Shown here one piece after another: positions 54,155 through 62,896 of a stretch of DNA of 64,000 bases. Where the stretch lies: the NCBI RefSeq assembly GCF_020733635.1, contig NZ_JAJFZL010000001.1, positions 868,001-932,000 of the forward strand. Direction: 5' to 3'. Made by a program: the position numbers and the translations under genes. The first letter of the stretch is position 1; the number at the start of each line of letters is the position of its first letter. The stretch comes from Nocardia spumae (GTDB taxonomy: Bacteria > Actinomycetota > Actinomycetes > Mycobacteriales > Mycobacteriaceae). The notes below the pieces were generated by a model. It was not told where the DNA came from, ran no database searches, and worked only from the letters and a program-made list of their open reading frames with translations.

Positions 54155-54194
54155 GTCCTCCGGACGGAGCGGTCGAATCAGAACCGGTGATTCG
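54155..54194 (-). promoter_or_regulatory. Hairpins around the erm ribosome site
   Basis: On the transcript, CGAATCA and TGATTCG (54174-54194, loop of 7) form a perfect 7-bp stem just before the ribosome site. Downstream, CTCCGTCCGGAG folds over the Shine-Dalgarno CGGAG. GAATC further upstream (in TGAATCG) can compete for pairing. This is compatible with translational attenuation. Confidence 0.45.
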
Positions 54195-54333
54195 CCCGGA
54201 CCCGTGCTCGCGGCACACCACATCCCGCGGAATTCGCACCGGGGACAGTCGCCCGATACAGCGCTGTCGATTCAGCGGCAGGTGGCCGCTCCGGTGCGGA
54301 GAGGTAGCTCCGGAATCGGAGATGGGGTGGCGC

Positions 54334-54408
54334 TCAGTGCGCACCGGGGGTCCGGGCCGTCATGCGCAGCCGCACGAAATACGCGCCGAACGCGCACGTC
54401 CCGTTCAT
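54334..54408 (-). CDS. RLR-class leader peptide of erm (24 residues)
   Basis: ATG 54408 lies 7 bases after GGGAAG. The product is MNGTCAFGAYFVRLRMTART plus PGAH. The Arg-Leu-Arg at residues 13-15 is the arrest motif of the ErmD-type leader class, in which a macrolide-bound ribosome stalls. The in-frame ATG 54423 coincides with the predicted transcription start, so a leaderless 29-residue version is possible. The stop lies 182 bases before the erm ATG. Confidence 0.75.
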   Translation of the reverse strand: MNGTCAFGAYFVRLRMTARTPGAH

Positions 54409-54430
54409 GCCTGGACTTCCCATACCGTCG

Positions 54431-54467
54431 ACGCTAGAGCGCGGCGGCACCGGTGTCGACCGAATTT
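54431..54467 (-). promoter_or_regulatory. WhiB7-like promoter of the erm leader
   Basis: Minus strand: TCGACA (54454-54459), 17-bp spacer and TAGCGT (54431-54436). An AT-rich AAATT block (54463-54467) lies 3 bp upstream of the -35, the hallmark of WhiB7-dependent promoters. It is between mgtA (stop 54485) and the leader ORF. Confidence 0.6.
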
Positions 54468-54484
54468 CGAGCCGGCCGGTGTGT

Positions 54485-55624
54485 TCAGGCGGTGCGATGC
54501 AATAGCTGCTGCCCGCCGATGACATCGTGATAGTGGCCCATCAGTTCGGTGCAGATCGCGGGCCAGGTGCGGTGCAGGACGGATGTGCGCGCGGCACGGG
54601 CGAATCGCGCGCGCGACACCGGATCCCGCAGGGCGGCAACGGCACTCGGCAGCAGTTCGGCGAAGCGATCGACCGGCAGCAGATAACCGTTGCGGCAATG
54701 GGCGATCAGATCGCGAGGGCCGCCCGCGTCGGGCCCGATCACCGGAACACCGCACGCCAGCGCCTCCTGGACACCCTGGCAGAAGGTCTCGTGCTCACCG
54801 GGGTGCACCATCAGATCCAGGCTCGCGTAGGCCCGGGCCAGTTCGGCGCCACCGAGTTCGCCGGTGAAGACCGCGGTCGGCAGCAGCCGGTGCAGCCGGG
54901 TGCGTTCGGGACCGTCACCGACCACGACCAGCCGGATACCGCGATCGTGGGCGAGGGCCGCCAGCCGCTCGACATGTTTCTCCGGCGCCAGCCGGCCGAC
55001 GAATCCGACGACCAGCCGATTCCCGTCGGCCCATTCGTCGTGCAGGCGCTCGTCCCGGGCCGAGGGCGTGAACCGCACCGTATCCACACCGCGGGCCCAC
55101 CGGTGCACGCGCGTGATGCCGTGCCGGGCCAGATCCTCCATCGCGGCGGAGGAGGGCGCCAGAGTGCGCGCCGCCCGATTGTGGATACGCCGGGTCCAGG
55201 CCCATGCCGCCCGCTGCGTCGCGCTCAGCCCGTAACTGGCCGCGAACCCGGCCACATCGGTCTGGTACACCGCGACCGCGGGCAGATCCAGGCGCAGCGC
55301 CGCCGCCGCGCCACCGGCGCCCAGCAGGAACGGGGAGGCCAGATGCACCACGTCCGCGTCGAACTCCTCGATCGCGCAGGTGAGCAGCGGTTGTGGCAGC
55401 CCCACCGGTAGCGAGCTGATCCGCGGCACCATCACCGCCGGCACCCGGATCACCGGGAAGCGGCCGTGGGAGCGGGCGGCCGGTGGCCGGCCGCGCGGCG
55501 TATCCGGCGCGATGACCAGGGCATCGTGCCCGTTGCGGTCCAGATGAGCCAGGACCTGCAGGACGGAGTTCACGACACCGTTCATATTCGGCAGAAACGA
55601 TTCGGAGACGATCGCTACACGCAC
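54485..55624 (-). CDS. mgtA: GDP-mannose-dependent alpha-mannosyltransferase (MgtA-like)
   Basis: A 379-residue GT4 glycosyltransferase with the N-terminal [21 protein letters not shown] nucleotide-side loop. In the C-terminal half it has [15 protein letters not shown] and the E-x7-E donor motif [18 protein letters not shown]. Family members mannosylate glycolipid acceptors in lipomannan-type synthesis; the acceptor is not readable here. GTG 55624 (start VRVAIVSES) matches the Rv0557 length (recalled). The C-terminus is basic. Confidence 0.9.
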   Translation of the reverse strand: MRVAIVSESFLPNMNGVVNSVLQVLAHLDRNGHDALVIAPDTPRGRPPAARSHGRFPVIRVPAVMVPRISSLPVGLPQPLLTCAIEEFDADVVHLASPFLLGAGGAAAALRLDLPAVAVYQTDVAGFAASYGLSATQRAAWAWTRRIHNRAARTLAPSSAAMEDLARHGITRVHRWARGVDTVRFTPSARDERLHDEWADGNRLVVGFVGRLAPEKHVERLAALAHDRGIRLVVVGDGPERTRLHRLLPTAVFTGELGGAELARAYASLDLMVHPGEHETFCQGVQEALACGVPVIGPDAGGPRDLIAHCRNGYLLPVDRFAELLPSAVAALRDPVSRARFARAARTSVLHRTWPAICTELMGHYHDVIGGQQLLHRTA

Positions 55625-55700
55625 CTCTGCAGTGTGCGATACCGGGGGCACGCCACGACACCACACCGGGATGACGGATGTGCGAAGTTCGGGCGAACAG

Positions 55701-56183
55701 CTAGTCGGATGTCGGTGCCGGACGCTGCCGTCGCGCGAACCGCCGGACCAGCCACAGCACCGGCAGCGTCACCACCCACACCACCACGATCACCGACAGC
55801 GCGGGAATGATCGCCACCCGGGCGTCGCGCCCGGCGACCCGGACCAGTTCCGGATCACTGCGGCTGTATTCGACATTGATCCGCTCGCCGGCGGTCAGTT
55901 TGGTGGGGTACAGCACGCCGACCTTGGGATTGTGGGTCACCCCGTCCGGCGTGACGTAGGTGACCGCGGAGCGCAGCCGACCGGCCGACAATACTTCCGC
56001 GCTGGTCACGCCCTTATCGGAGCTGATGAGCATATCGTCGCGCCAGGCCGCCAGCACCAGCAGCGCCGCCAATACGCTCACCGCGACGGCGATGGTCACG
56101 ATGGTGATCCGAGTCCGCCGGAGGCGACGCGAACCGGGTTCGGCTCGATCCTCACGGACAGCAGACTCGGTGGTTTCCGACAC
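55701..56183 (-). CDS. DUF3592 membrane protein
   Basis: A 160-residue protein with two hydrophobic helices ([22 protein letters not shown] and [26 protein letters not shown]). Between them is an extracytoplasmic beta domain containing [29 protein letters not shown], the DUF3592 signature. Rv0556 occupies the same position in M. tuberculosis (recalled). The GTG start is at 56183; divergent from the DUF2505 gene by 41 bp. Confidence 0.88.
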   Translation of the reverse strand: MSETTESAVREDRAEPGSRRLRRTRITIVTIAVAVSVLAALLVLAAWRDDMLISSDKGVTSAEVLSAGRLRSAVTYVTPDGVTHNPKVGVLYPTKLTAGERINVEYSRSDPELVRVAGRDARVAIIPALSVIVVVWVVTLPVLWLVRRFARRQRPAPTSD

Positions 56184-56224
56184 CGCAACAGGCTATTGCA
56201 TGCCTGGAGATAGCGTATGCGCCC

Positions 56225-56731
56225 ATGTCCCGAAACTTCCGCTTCACCGTGTCATACACCGTCCCGGTCGAGGAATTGCACCGGGCGCTCACCAGCGACG
56301 AATTCTGGCAGGCCCGCTTCGAGGGTGCCGAGACCGCGACCTTCGAACTGGCCCGGCCGGGCGGTCCCGGCACCATCCGCCTGCGGATGACCGAAACGGC
56401 GCGGCCGGACAAGATCCCGGCGATCGTGCGCAAGGTCCTCAAGAACGATCTGGTACTCGAGCGCACCGACGACTGGGGCCCGCTCGACGGCGACACCGCC
56501 GCGGGCACCTTCACCGCGACCTCGTCGGGCATCTCCTCGGAGATGAGCGGGAAATACCTGCTCCGCGGGACGGCCACCGGCTCCGAACTCGAGGTCAGCG
56601 GGACGGTCAAGGTCAAGGTCGCGCTGGTGGGCGGGGCCATCGAACCGCTCGCCGAGCAGTTGCAGCAGCGCGTGGTCAACAGCGAGCGCACATTCGTCGA
56701 GAAGTACTTCGCCGCCAAGTCCGAGGCCTGA
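56225..56731 (+). CDS. DUF2505 (START-like) protein
   Basis: A 168-residue protein with the helix-grip pattern of DUF2505: FRFTVSYTVPVEELHRALTSDEFWQARFEG, the strand set TFELARPGGPGTIRLRMTETAR, and IPAIVRKVLKNDLVLERTDDWG. It probably binds a hydrophobic ligand. ATG 56225 follows the divergent gap. Not linked to the menaquinone pathway by motif. Confidence 0.88.
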   Translation: MSRNFRFTVSYTVPVEELHRALTSDEFWQARFEGAETATFELARPGGPGTIRLRMTETARPDKIPAIVRKVLKNDLVLERTDDWGPLDGDTAAGTFTATSSGISSEMSGKYLLRGTATGSELEVSGTVKVKVALVGGAIEPLAEQLQQRVVNSERTFVEKYFAAKSEA

Positions 56732-56802
56732 TCGCCCGGCCGCGACGAGCCGTGCCGGATCCGTGCACGCGGTCCCCGGGTGCACGAGTCCGGCCTCGCC
56801 GG

Positions 56803-57249
56803 CTACTGCGACCAGTCGGCCGCGGCCGGATCGAACGCGCGCTGTTCGACCAGGACCAGCCAGTTACCGGAGTTGTCGCGCATCACGGCCTCCACCCCGT
56901 ACGGCCGCTCCGACGGCGGCTGCACGAACTCCACCCCCTTGGCGGTGAGCTCCTCGTAGGCCTTCTGGCAGTCCTCGGTGCGCAACCCCAGCGCACCCAT
57001 GGTGCCGTTGCCGAGGGAGCGGCGGACGGCCTCGGCCATACCCTCGTCGAGCGGCGGGCCCGGCACCATGAGCGTCACCTCGAGTTCGGGATGATCCGGC
57101 TGAGCCACGGTGACCCAGCGGAACCCGTTGTCGCCCATGGAGATGTCGGTCATCTCCACGAAACCCAATTTCTCGATGTACCACTGCTTGGCCGCGGTCT
57201 GATCGGTCACGTACACCGTGACCAGGGAAACGTTGGTGATCGTCGTCAT
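56803..57249 (-). CDS. VOC family protein, third gene of the menJ operon
   Basis: A 148-residue protein with a VOC fold: VTVYVTDQTAAKQWYIEKLGFVEMTDISMGDNGFRWVTVA in the first half and VQPPSERPYGVEAVMRDNSGNWLVLVEQ in the second, where glutamate near the end would bind metal. It lies 52 bp after the AraC-type gene, the usual arrangement for an AraC regulator with its VOC partner. Role unknown. Confidence 0.9.
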   Translation of the reverse strand: MTTITNVSLVTVYVTDQTAAKQWYIEKLGFVEMTDISMGDNGFRWVTVAQPDHPELEVTLMVPGPPLDEGMAEAVRRSLGNGTMGALGLRTEDCQKAYEELTAKGVEFVQPPSERPYGVEAVMRDNSGNWLVLVEQRAFDPAAADWSQ

Positions 57250-57301
57250 GAGATCAGGCTAGGAGCCGCCGCGGGCCGGCCGCTTCTCCGAAATTGCGAT
57301 A

Positions 57302-57721
57302 TCACCGCGGTGGCCGGCGATCGGAGAGCCCGTGCATGAAGACGTAACAACCCGGAATGCGCGGCGCCCCATCGGCGGCGAACTTTGCCTGGTAGGCCGA
57401 GGGCGACATCCCGACCAGTTCGGTGAACTTGCGACTGAACGAGCCCAGGCTCGTATAGCCGACCAGCACGCACGCCTCGGTCACCGTGATGTTGGTGGCG
57501 CGCAACAGATCCTGCGCGCGTTCGATGCGCCGCTCCGCCAGGTACAGCGCCGGAGTCCGGCCGTAGGTGGCGGCGAAACAGCGCAGGAAGTGATACTTCG
57601 ACACCCCGGCGGTGGCGGCCAGTTCGTCCACATCGAGCGGCCGCGCGTACTCGCGATCGGCCAGATCACGCGCCCGCCGCAAATGGGGGAGCAGGTCCTC
57701 GGGCACCGAGTGGGCGCGCAT
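57302..57721 (-). CDS. AraC-type regulator, single DNA-binding domain
   Basis: A 139-residue protein consisting mainly of the two AraC helix-turn-helix motifs (LDVDELAATAGVSKYHFLRCFAATYGRTPALYLAERRIERAQDLL and VTEACVLVGYTSLGSFSRKFTELVGMSPSAYQAKF). No ligand domain is present. ATG 57721 overlaps the stop of menJ (ATGA), so it is co-translated with the reductase and probably with the VOC gene. The long in-frame extension to 58180 runs through menJ and is spurious. Confidence 0.9.
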   Translation of the reverse strand: MRAHSVPEDLLPHLRRARDLADREYARPLDVDELAATAGVSKYHFLRCFAATYGRTPALYLAERRIERAQDLLRATNITVTEACVLVGYTSLGSFSRKFTELVGMSPSAYQAKFAADGAPRIPGCYVFMHGLSDRRPPR

Positions 57722-59004
57722 CAGCTGAACGGCGCCCGTTCGTCGAAACGCAGCGACGCGCGTCCGGCGGCGCGCCATGCCCGCGCGGTGAGATCGCTGT
57801 CCTGCTCGTCCACCAGATTGCCCATCACCCGTACCGCCGTGCGCTGCAGCAGCGCCGAACGCATCACCGGCGGCCCGCCCGCCGGCACCATCCGTGGATG
57901 GGTCGCCAGCGCCGCGATCCGGCGGGCCACCGAGAAGGTCCGCCCGTAGCGGGCCCGCAGCAGATCCGGCCACAGCGTGGTCAGGTCCGGTTCGCCGAGC
58001 AGTCCGGACAGCAGATGTCCGCCTTCGAGTCCGTAGTCGATGCCCTCGCCGTTGAGCGGGTTCACACATCCGGCGGCATCGCCGACCAGCGCCCAGTTCC
58101 GCCCGGCGACACCGGAGACCGCGCCGCCCATCGGCAACAGGGCCGAGGCCACCGCGCGGGTCTCGCCGTCGAACTGCCATTCCTCCCGCCGCAACGAAAC
58201 ATAATGCTGCAGAAGAGGTTTCAATGAGATGTGCGAGGGCCGTCGCTCGGTCGCGAGGGAACCCACGCCGATGTTCACCTCACCGTTGCCCAGTGGGAAC
58301 ACCCAGCCGTAGCCCGGAACCAGGGCGCCCTCCGCGTCACGCAATTCCAGATGCGAGGTGATCCACTCGTCGTCGCTGCGGGCCGAACGAATGTAGGCGC
58401 GCGCGGCGACCCCGTAGGCGAACCGGCGGTGCCAGACCCGGCCCAGCAGTTTGCCGACCGGTGATCGCACCCCGTCGGCGACGATCAGAGTGTCGCAGCG
58501 GATCTCCCGTGTCCCGGAGTCGGTTCGGACGGTCACACCGGTGACCCGATCCCCGTCGCGATCGACATCCACCACCCGCACGCCGTCGATCATGCGCGCA
58601 CCCCACTTGACCGCGGTCTCGCGCAATGTGTCGTCGAGTTCGGTTCGAGGAACGGCGCTTCCGTAGGCCGGGAACGAGCCGCCTGGCCAGGGCAGTAGCG
58701 CCTCCCGGCCGAATCCGGCCATCCGCAGCCCTCGGTTGACGGTATGGGAGCGAACCCAGTCGCCGAGTCCCAGCGCTTCCAGTTCCGCGATGGCCCGCGG
58801 TGTCAGCCCGTCACCACAGGTCTTGTCCCGGGGAAAGACCGCGGCATCGGTGAGCAGAACGTCGCGACCGGTCCGTGCCGCCCAGGCCGCCGCGGCGGAA
58901 CCGGCCGGTCCCGCGCCGACGACCAACACCTGGACGTGCTCGGGCAGGACGGCGCTGTGCTCACGCTCCGGTGCCGTCGAGTCGCCTGCCTCACCTGAAC
59001 CCAT
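57721..59004 (-). CDS. menJ: Geranylgeranyl-reductase-family flavoprotein (MenJ)
   Basis: FAD enzyme that reduces an isoprene unit of the menaquinone tail. The 427-residue product has the FAD-binding loop GAGPAGSAAAAWAARTG (residues 30-46), the DKTCGDGLTPRAI signature, and the MGGAVSGVAGRNWALVGDAAGCVNPLNGEGI motif. ATG 59004 gives a length near the mycobacterial enzyme. Overlap with the AraC-type gene suggests shared control. Consistent with partly hydrogenated menaquinones of this group (family knowledge). Confidence 0.92.
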   Translation of the reverse strand: MGSGEAGDSTAPEREHSAVLPEHVQVLVVGAGPAGSAAAAWAARTGRDVLLTDAAVFPRDKTCGDGLTPRAIAELEALGLGDWVRSHTVNRGLRMAGFGREALLPWPGGSFPAYGSAVPRTELDDTLRETAVKWGARMIDGVRVVDVDRDGDRVTGVTVRTDSGTREIRCDTLIVADGVRSPVGKLLGRVWHRRFAYGVAARAYIRSARSDDEWITSHLELRDAEGALVPGYGWVFPLGNGEVNIGVGSLATERRPSHISLKPLLQHYVSLRREEWQFDGETRAVASALLPMGGAVSGVAGRNWALVGDAAGCVNPLNGEGIDYGLEGGHLLSGLLGEPDLTTLWPDLLRARYGRTFSVARRIAALATHPRMVPAGGPPVMRSALLQRTAVRVMGNLVDEQDSDLTARAWRAAGRASLRFDERAPFS

Positions 59005-59288
59005 GTCCCAATACTGGCAGAGCTCTCCGCTCCGTTTCGCTCCGGCGGGTTCGAGGTAACCGACGCCGAGACGTACGCGGTGGTGGTTGTCGGCCCGCCC
59101 GGATTCCGGCCCGGCGGAGCCGGGGCGCGGAGCGGAGGAGCGGAAGAGTGAAGAATCGAGGCGGAGGGGGCCCGATACCCGCCGGAGCGCGGCGGAGGCA
59201 GCGGGCTCTGTGACGGTGTTCATGGGAGCCTCGAAGCCGACAAGCTAGGTTCTTCGGTGTGGGGACGGACGCGGCATTGGGAGAAGAC

Positions 59289-60311
59289 ATGAGTGCATCG
59301 GCTCTGAGCGATGAGAGCACCGTGGTTGCCGGGGTCGATCTCGGCGATCCCGAGCTCGCGGCGACGGTGCGCAACGGGCTCGAAGAGGTGGAGAAGTTAC
59401 TGGTCAGCGAGCTGTCGGATGGGGAGGACTTCCTCCTGGAGGCGGCCCTGCACCTGGCTCGCGCCGGGGGGAAGCGGTTCCGTCCGCTGTTCACCATCCT
59501 GACCGGCCAGCTCGGACCCCGCCCGACCGACCCCGATCTGATCACCGCCGGCACCGTGGTCGAACTGGTCCACCTGGCCACGCTGTACCACGACGACGTG
59601 ATGGACGAGGCGTCGATGCGCCGCGGCGCGCCGAGTGTGAACTCCCGGTGGGGCAACAGCATCGCCATCCTGTCGGGTGACTACCTGTTCGCGCATGCGT
59701 CGCGGCTGGTGTCGACTCTCGGCCCGGACGCGGTGCGCATCATCGCCGAGACCTTCGCCGAGCTGGTCACCGGCCAGATGCGGGAGACTTTGGGCGCCAA
59801 GCAGTCCCAGGATCCCGTCGAGCACTATCTGCGCGTGGTGTGGGAGAAGACCGGATCGCTGATCGCGGCGTCGGGCCGATTCGGCGGCACCTTCTCCGGT
59901 GCGGGCCTCGAGGATGTCGAGCGGCTGGCCCGCCTCGGTGACGCGGTCGGTACGGCATTCCAGATCTCCGACGACATCATCGACATCTCGTCGGTCTCCG
60001 AGCAGTCGGGTAAGACGCCCGGGACCGATCTGCGCGAGGGTGTGCACACCCTGCCCGTGCTGTACGCGCTGCGTGACGAGGGCGCCGAGGGGGACCGCCT
60101 GCGCGCCCTGCTGGCCCGGCCGCTGGAATCCGACGACGAGGTCGCCGAGGCGCTGGACCTGCTGTCCCGCTCGCGCGGCATGGTGCTGGCGAAGCAGAAG
60201 CTGCAGGGCTACGCCGATATCGCCCATGCCGAGCTGTCGGCCCTGCCGCAGGGGCCCGCCAACGACGCGCTCGAACACCTGGTCCGCTACACCATCGAGC
60301 GGGTGGGCTGA
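59289..60311 (+). CDS. grcC1: Long-chain polyprenyl diphosphate synthase
   Basis: Makes the polyprenyl diphosphate tail for MenA. The 340-residue product has both aspartate-rich motifs: DDVMD (residues 102-106) and DDIID (228-232), plus the GGKRFRP substrate site. ATG 59289 has GGAG 5 bases upstream; GTG 59259 is an alternative. Rv0562 (GrcC1) is the recalled syntenic counterpart. It is divergent from menJ across a 284-bp promoter region. Confidence 0.93.
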   Translation: MSASALSDESTVVAGVDLGDPELAATVRNGLEEVEKLLVSELSDGEDFLLEAALHLARAGGKRFRPLFTILTGQLGPRPTDPDLITAGTVVELVHLATLYHDDVMDEASMRRGAPSVNSRWGNSIAILSGDYLFAHASRLVSTLGPDAVRIIAETFAELVTGQMRETLGAKQSQDPVEHYLRVVWEKTGSLIAASGRFGGTFSGAGLEDVERLARLGDAVGTAFQISDDIIDISSVSEQSGKTPGTDLREGVHTLPVLYALRDEGAEGDRLRALLARPLESDDEVAEALDLLSRSRGMVLAKQKLQGYADIAHAELSALPQGPANDALEHLVRYTIERVG

Positions 60312-60421
60312 GCCGCGCCGACCGGCTTTCGCGTCCGGTTCGTCCTGATGTGATCGATATCGCACGGCCGGGGCCGGTATCGGCCCCGGAACCGGAACCC
60401 ACCGCCGATCGTTGATCCGAC

Positions 60422-61300
60422 ATGCATGGTTACGCGAACGGTTTGAAGACCTTCGGGCTCATGGTGGGTCTGTCGGCACTGATCGTGTTCGCAGGTGCGA
60501 TGTTCCGCAACCCCACAATCCTGATCATCGCGATCCTGCTGGCCGTGGGCATGAACGCCTACGCCTATTTCAGCAGCGACAAGCTGGCCCTGCGGGCCAT
60601 GCACGCGCAGCCGGTATCCGAACTCGAAGCGCCGGTCATGTACAAGATCGTGCGGGAACTGGCGACCACCGCGCGCCAGCCCATGCCACGGCTGTACATC
60701 AGCCCGACCTCCGCGCCCAACGCCTTCGCCACCGGTCGCAACCCGCGCCACGCGGCGGTCTGCTGCACCAGCGGCATCCTGCAGATCCTCGACGAACGGG
60801 AACTACGGGCCGTCCTCGGCCACGAGCTGTCGCACGTCTACAACCGCGACATCCTGATCTCCTCGGTGGCCGGCGCCCTCGCCGCGGTCATCTCCGGCCT
60901 GGCCAACCTGGCCTTCTTCGCGAGCATGTTCGGTGGCGGCAGCCGGGACGGCGAAGGCCCGAACATCCTCGGTGTGCTGCTGGTCTCGCTGCTCGGCCCC
61001 ATCGCCGCGACCCTGATCAAACTCGCGGTTTCGCGCTCGCGCGAATATCAGGCCGACCAGGACGGCGCCGAGCTCACCGGCGACCCGCTGGCGCTGGCTT
61101 CCGCGCTCCGCAAACTCGAACGCGGCACCCAGGCCGCCCCGTTGCCGCCGGAACCCCAGCTGACCGCGCAATCACATCTGATGATCGCCAATCCGTTCCG
61201 GGCGGGCGACAAAATGGCCCGCTGGTTCTCCACCCATCCCCCTATGGGCGAACGAATTCAGCGCCTCGAACAAATGGCCGGCGGCCCGCGGAGTTACTGA
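60422..61300 (+). CDS. htpX: Membrane zinc metalloprotease HtpX
   Basis: A 292-residue M48 protease for membrane-protein quality control. The zinc motif is HELSH (residues 134-138) within [13 protein letters not shown], with the third-ligand region [16 protein letters not shown]. Two N-terminal helices and two more after the active site are visible. ATG 60422 is the start. The order synthase-htpX matches Rv0562-Rv0563 (recalled). Confidence 0.95.
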   Translation: MHGYANGLKTFGLMVGLSALIVFAGAMFRNPTILIIAILLAVGMNAYAYFSSDKLALRAMHAQPVSELEAPVMYKIVRELATTARQPMPRLYISPTSAPNAFATGRNPRHAAVCCTSGILQILDERELRAVLGHELSHVYNRDILISSVAGALAAVISGLANLAFFASMFGGGSRDGEGPNILGVLLVSLLGPIAATLIKLAVSRSREYQADQDGAELTGDPLALASALRKLERGTQAAPLPPEPQLTAQSHLMIANPFRAGDKMARWFSTHPPMGERIQRLEQMAGGPRSY

Positions 61301-61303
61301 CCG

Positions 61304-61795
61304 TCACCGGTAGTTCACGAATTGGAGGGCGACCTCGAGATCGGCGCCCTTCAGCAGTGCGATCACGGCCTGCAGATCATCGCGCTTCTTGCTGCTGACC
61401 CGCAGTTCGTCGCCCTGGATCTGCGCCTTGACGCCCTTCGGGCCCTCGTCGCGGATCTTCTTGGCGATCTTCTTCGCATTCTCGGTGGAAATACCCTGAA
61501 TCAAATTTCCGGTGATCTTGTAGGTTTTCCCGGAGGCCGCCGGCTCACCGGCCTCGAATGCCTTCAGTGAGATATCGCGACGGATCAATTTCTCCTTGAA
61601 GACCTCGAGCGCCGCCTTCACCCGCTCCTCGGATTCGGCTGTCAGCACGATCTTCTCCTCGCCGGACCATTCGATACCCGCGCCCGTCCCGCGGAAGTCG
61701 TAGCGGGTGAGAAGTTCCTTGGCCGCCTGATTGAGGGCGTTGTCGACCTCCTGCCGGTCGACCTTGCTGACGACATCGAATGACGAATCGGCCAC
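61304..61795 (-). CDS. YajQ-family nucleotide-binding protein
   Basis: A 163-residue protein with the family's alternating pattern: [35 protein letters not shown], then [27 protein letters not shown] and [37 protein letters not shown]. Members bind RNA or cyclic-di-GMP. GTG 61795 is the start. It converges on htpX, with the stops 4 bp apart. Confidence 0.93.
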   Translation of the reverse strand: MADSSFDVVSKVDRQEVDNALNQAAKELLTRYDFRGTGAGIEWSGEEKIVLTAESEERVKAALEVFKEKLIRRDISLKAFEAGEPAASGKTYKITGNLIQGISTENAKKIAKKIRDEGPKGVKAQIQGDELRVSSKKRDDLQAVIALLKGADLEVALQFVNYR

Positions 61796-61958
61796 GCTGC
61801 GCTCCTGTCTGACGGCTCACGTTTCACCCGGTGCTCCGGTTAGGGAACTTTCTACCCCGGCTACCCCGCATCGGTCACGGCACCCCGCTGGCCAGCCGGT
61901 TTGCGTCCAGGCGCCCTGATCGTTGTATTCTGCTCTGCGCGCTGACACAGCGCGATTC

Positions 61959-62039
61959 GGCGGATTGCCCGAGTGGCCAAAGGGAGCTGACTGTAAATCA
62001 GCCGCGAAAGCTTCGGAGGTTCGAATCCTTCATCCGCCA
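61959..62039 (+). tRNA. tRNA-Tyr (anticodon GTA)
   Basis: A class II tRNA with a long variable arm. The acceptor stem GGCGGAT (61959-61965) pairs with ATCCGCC (62032-62038), and the discriminator is A. The anticodon GTA is at 61993-61995, and the T-loop is GGTTCGAATCC. CCA is not encoded. Confidence 0.96.
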
Positions 62040-62046
62040 CCCGTTC

Positions 62047-62074
62047 AGGGCCCTCTCCTCTCGGAGAGGGCCCT
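62047..62074 (+). terminator. Terminator after tRNA-Tyr
   Basis: AGGGCCCTCTCC pairs with GGAGAGGGCCCT over 12 bp with a 4-base loop, followed by GTTCTC. It lies 7 bases after the tRNA-Tyr end. Confidence 0.88.
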
Positions 62075-62257
62075 GTTCTCGTTCGCGGGTGATTCGCGGG
62101 CCCGCACCCCCACGCTGAGCTCCCGATGGGCGAAGCGACGGCCAAAAATTCCGCGCTGAGCTGCCGGTTTGGTAAGTTTGCCGTGCAGTGTGTAACCTCG
62201 TTCAAGGCTTCAGCGCACCGGGTGCGGAGGATTCCAGCTCGGAGCGAATGGAGCCAT

Positions 62258-62330
62258 GCCCCCTTAGCTCAGTCGGCAGAGCGTTTCCATGGTAAGGAAA
62301 AGGTCAACGGTTCGATTCCGTTAGGGGGCT
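62258..62330 (+). tRNA. tRNA-Thr (anticodon GGT)
   Basis: Acceptor GCCCCCT pairs with AGGGGGC, discriminator T. The anticodon loop ATGGTAA gives GGT (62291-62293), reading ACC. The T-loop is GGTTCGATTCC. Confidence 0.96.
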
Positions 62331-62396
62331 CGCCGGATTGCCGGTGGTGACCGACGGCATCTCCAGGGCCCAGGCGCCATCGCAAGCCGACCCTAT

Positions 62397-62469
62397 GGCG
62401 GTGTAGCTCAGTCGGTAGAGCAAACGACTCATAATCGTTGTGTCGCCGGTTCAAGTCCGGCCATCGCTA
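62397..62469 (+). tRNA. tRNA-Met (anticodon CAT)
   Basis: Acceptor GGCGGTG pairs with CATCGCT, including two G-U pairs; discriminator A. The anticodon loop CTCATAA gives CAT (62430-62432). The sequence looks like elongator tRNA-Met; a lysidine-modified Ile tRNA cannot be excluded by sequence alone. Confidence 0.93.
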
Positions 62470-62512
62470 CAAAACTGATACCCCGTCAGGTTGACCCGAA
62501 AGAAGGCATATC

Positions 62513-62683
62513 GTGGCCGCGAAGTCCACCGATGTCCGGCCAAAGATCACCTTGGCCTGCGAGCAGTGCAAGCACCGCAACTACATCACCAAGAAGAACC
62601 GGCGCAACGACCCGGATCGTCTGGAACTGAAGAAGTTCTGCCCGAACTGCGGCACCCACCGGGCGCACCGCGAATCTCGCTAG
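62513..62683 (+). CDS. rpmG: 50S ribosomal protein L33
   Basis: Too short for many gene callers: 56 residues from GTG 62513, with AGAAGG upstream. The sequence contains [14 protein letters not shown] and [13 protein letters not shown]. The four cysteines (C16, C19, C43, C46) mark the zinc-containing paralogue, as opposed to the cysteine-free form made under zinc starvation. It lies between tRNA-Met and hadAB, as in M. tuberculosis (rpmG2, recalled). Confidence 0.95.
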
Positions 62684-62793
62684 ATTTCTCCGCGTGCACG
62701 CTGCCGCGCGCGTAGTCGGCGCTCGGATCGAGGGAGGTACATCGATGACCTCCCCGGATGTCCGTGGCCTAATGCCGACCCATGCAGCACTCG

Positions 62794-62829
62794 ATGCCGG
62801 AGCAGGTTTTCCAACCCGCTCCGGCATTT
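62794..62829 (+). terminator. Terminator after rpmG
   Basis: ATGCCGGAGC pairs with GCTCCGGCAT over 10 bp with a 14-base loop, followed by TTTG. It lies between rpmG and hadAB. Confidence 0.8.
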
Positions 62830-62896
62830 GCTGTTGATGCGGTAGTTTCACGCTCCGCAGACTCCGGTAGCGGAGTCAGATAGGGACTCACTTTCC

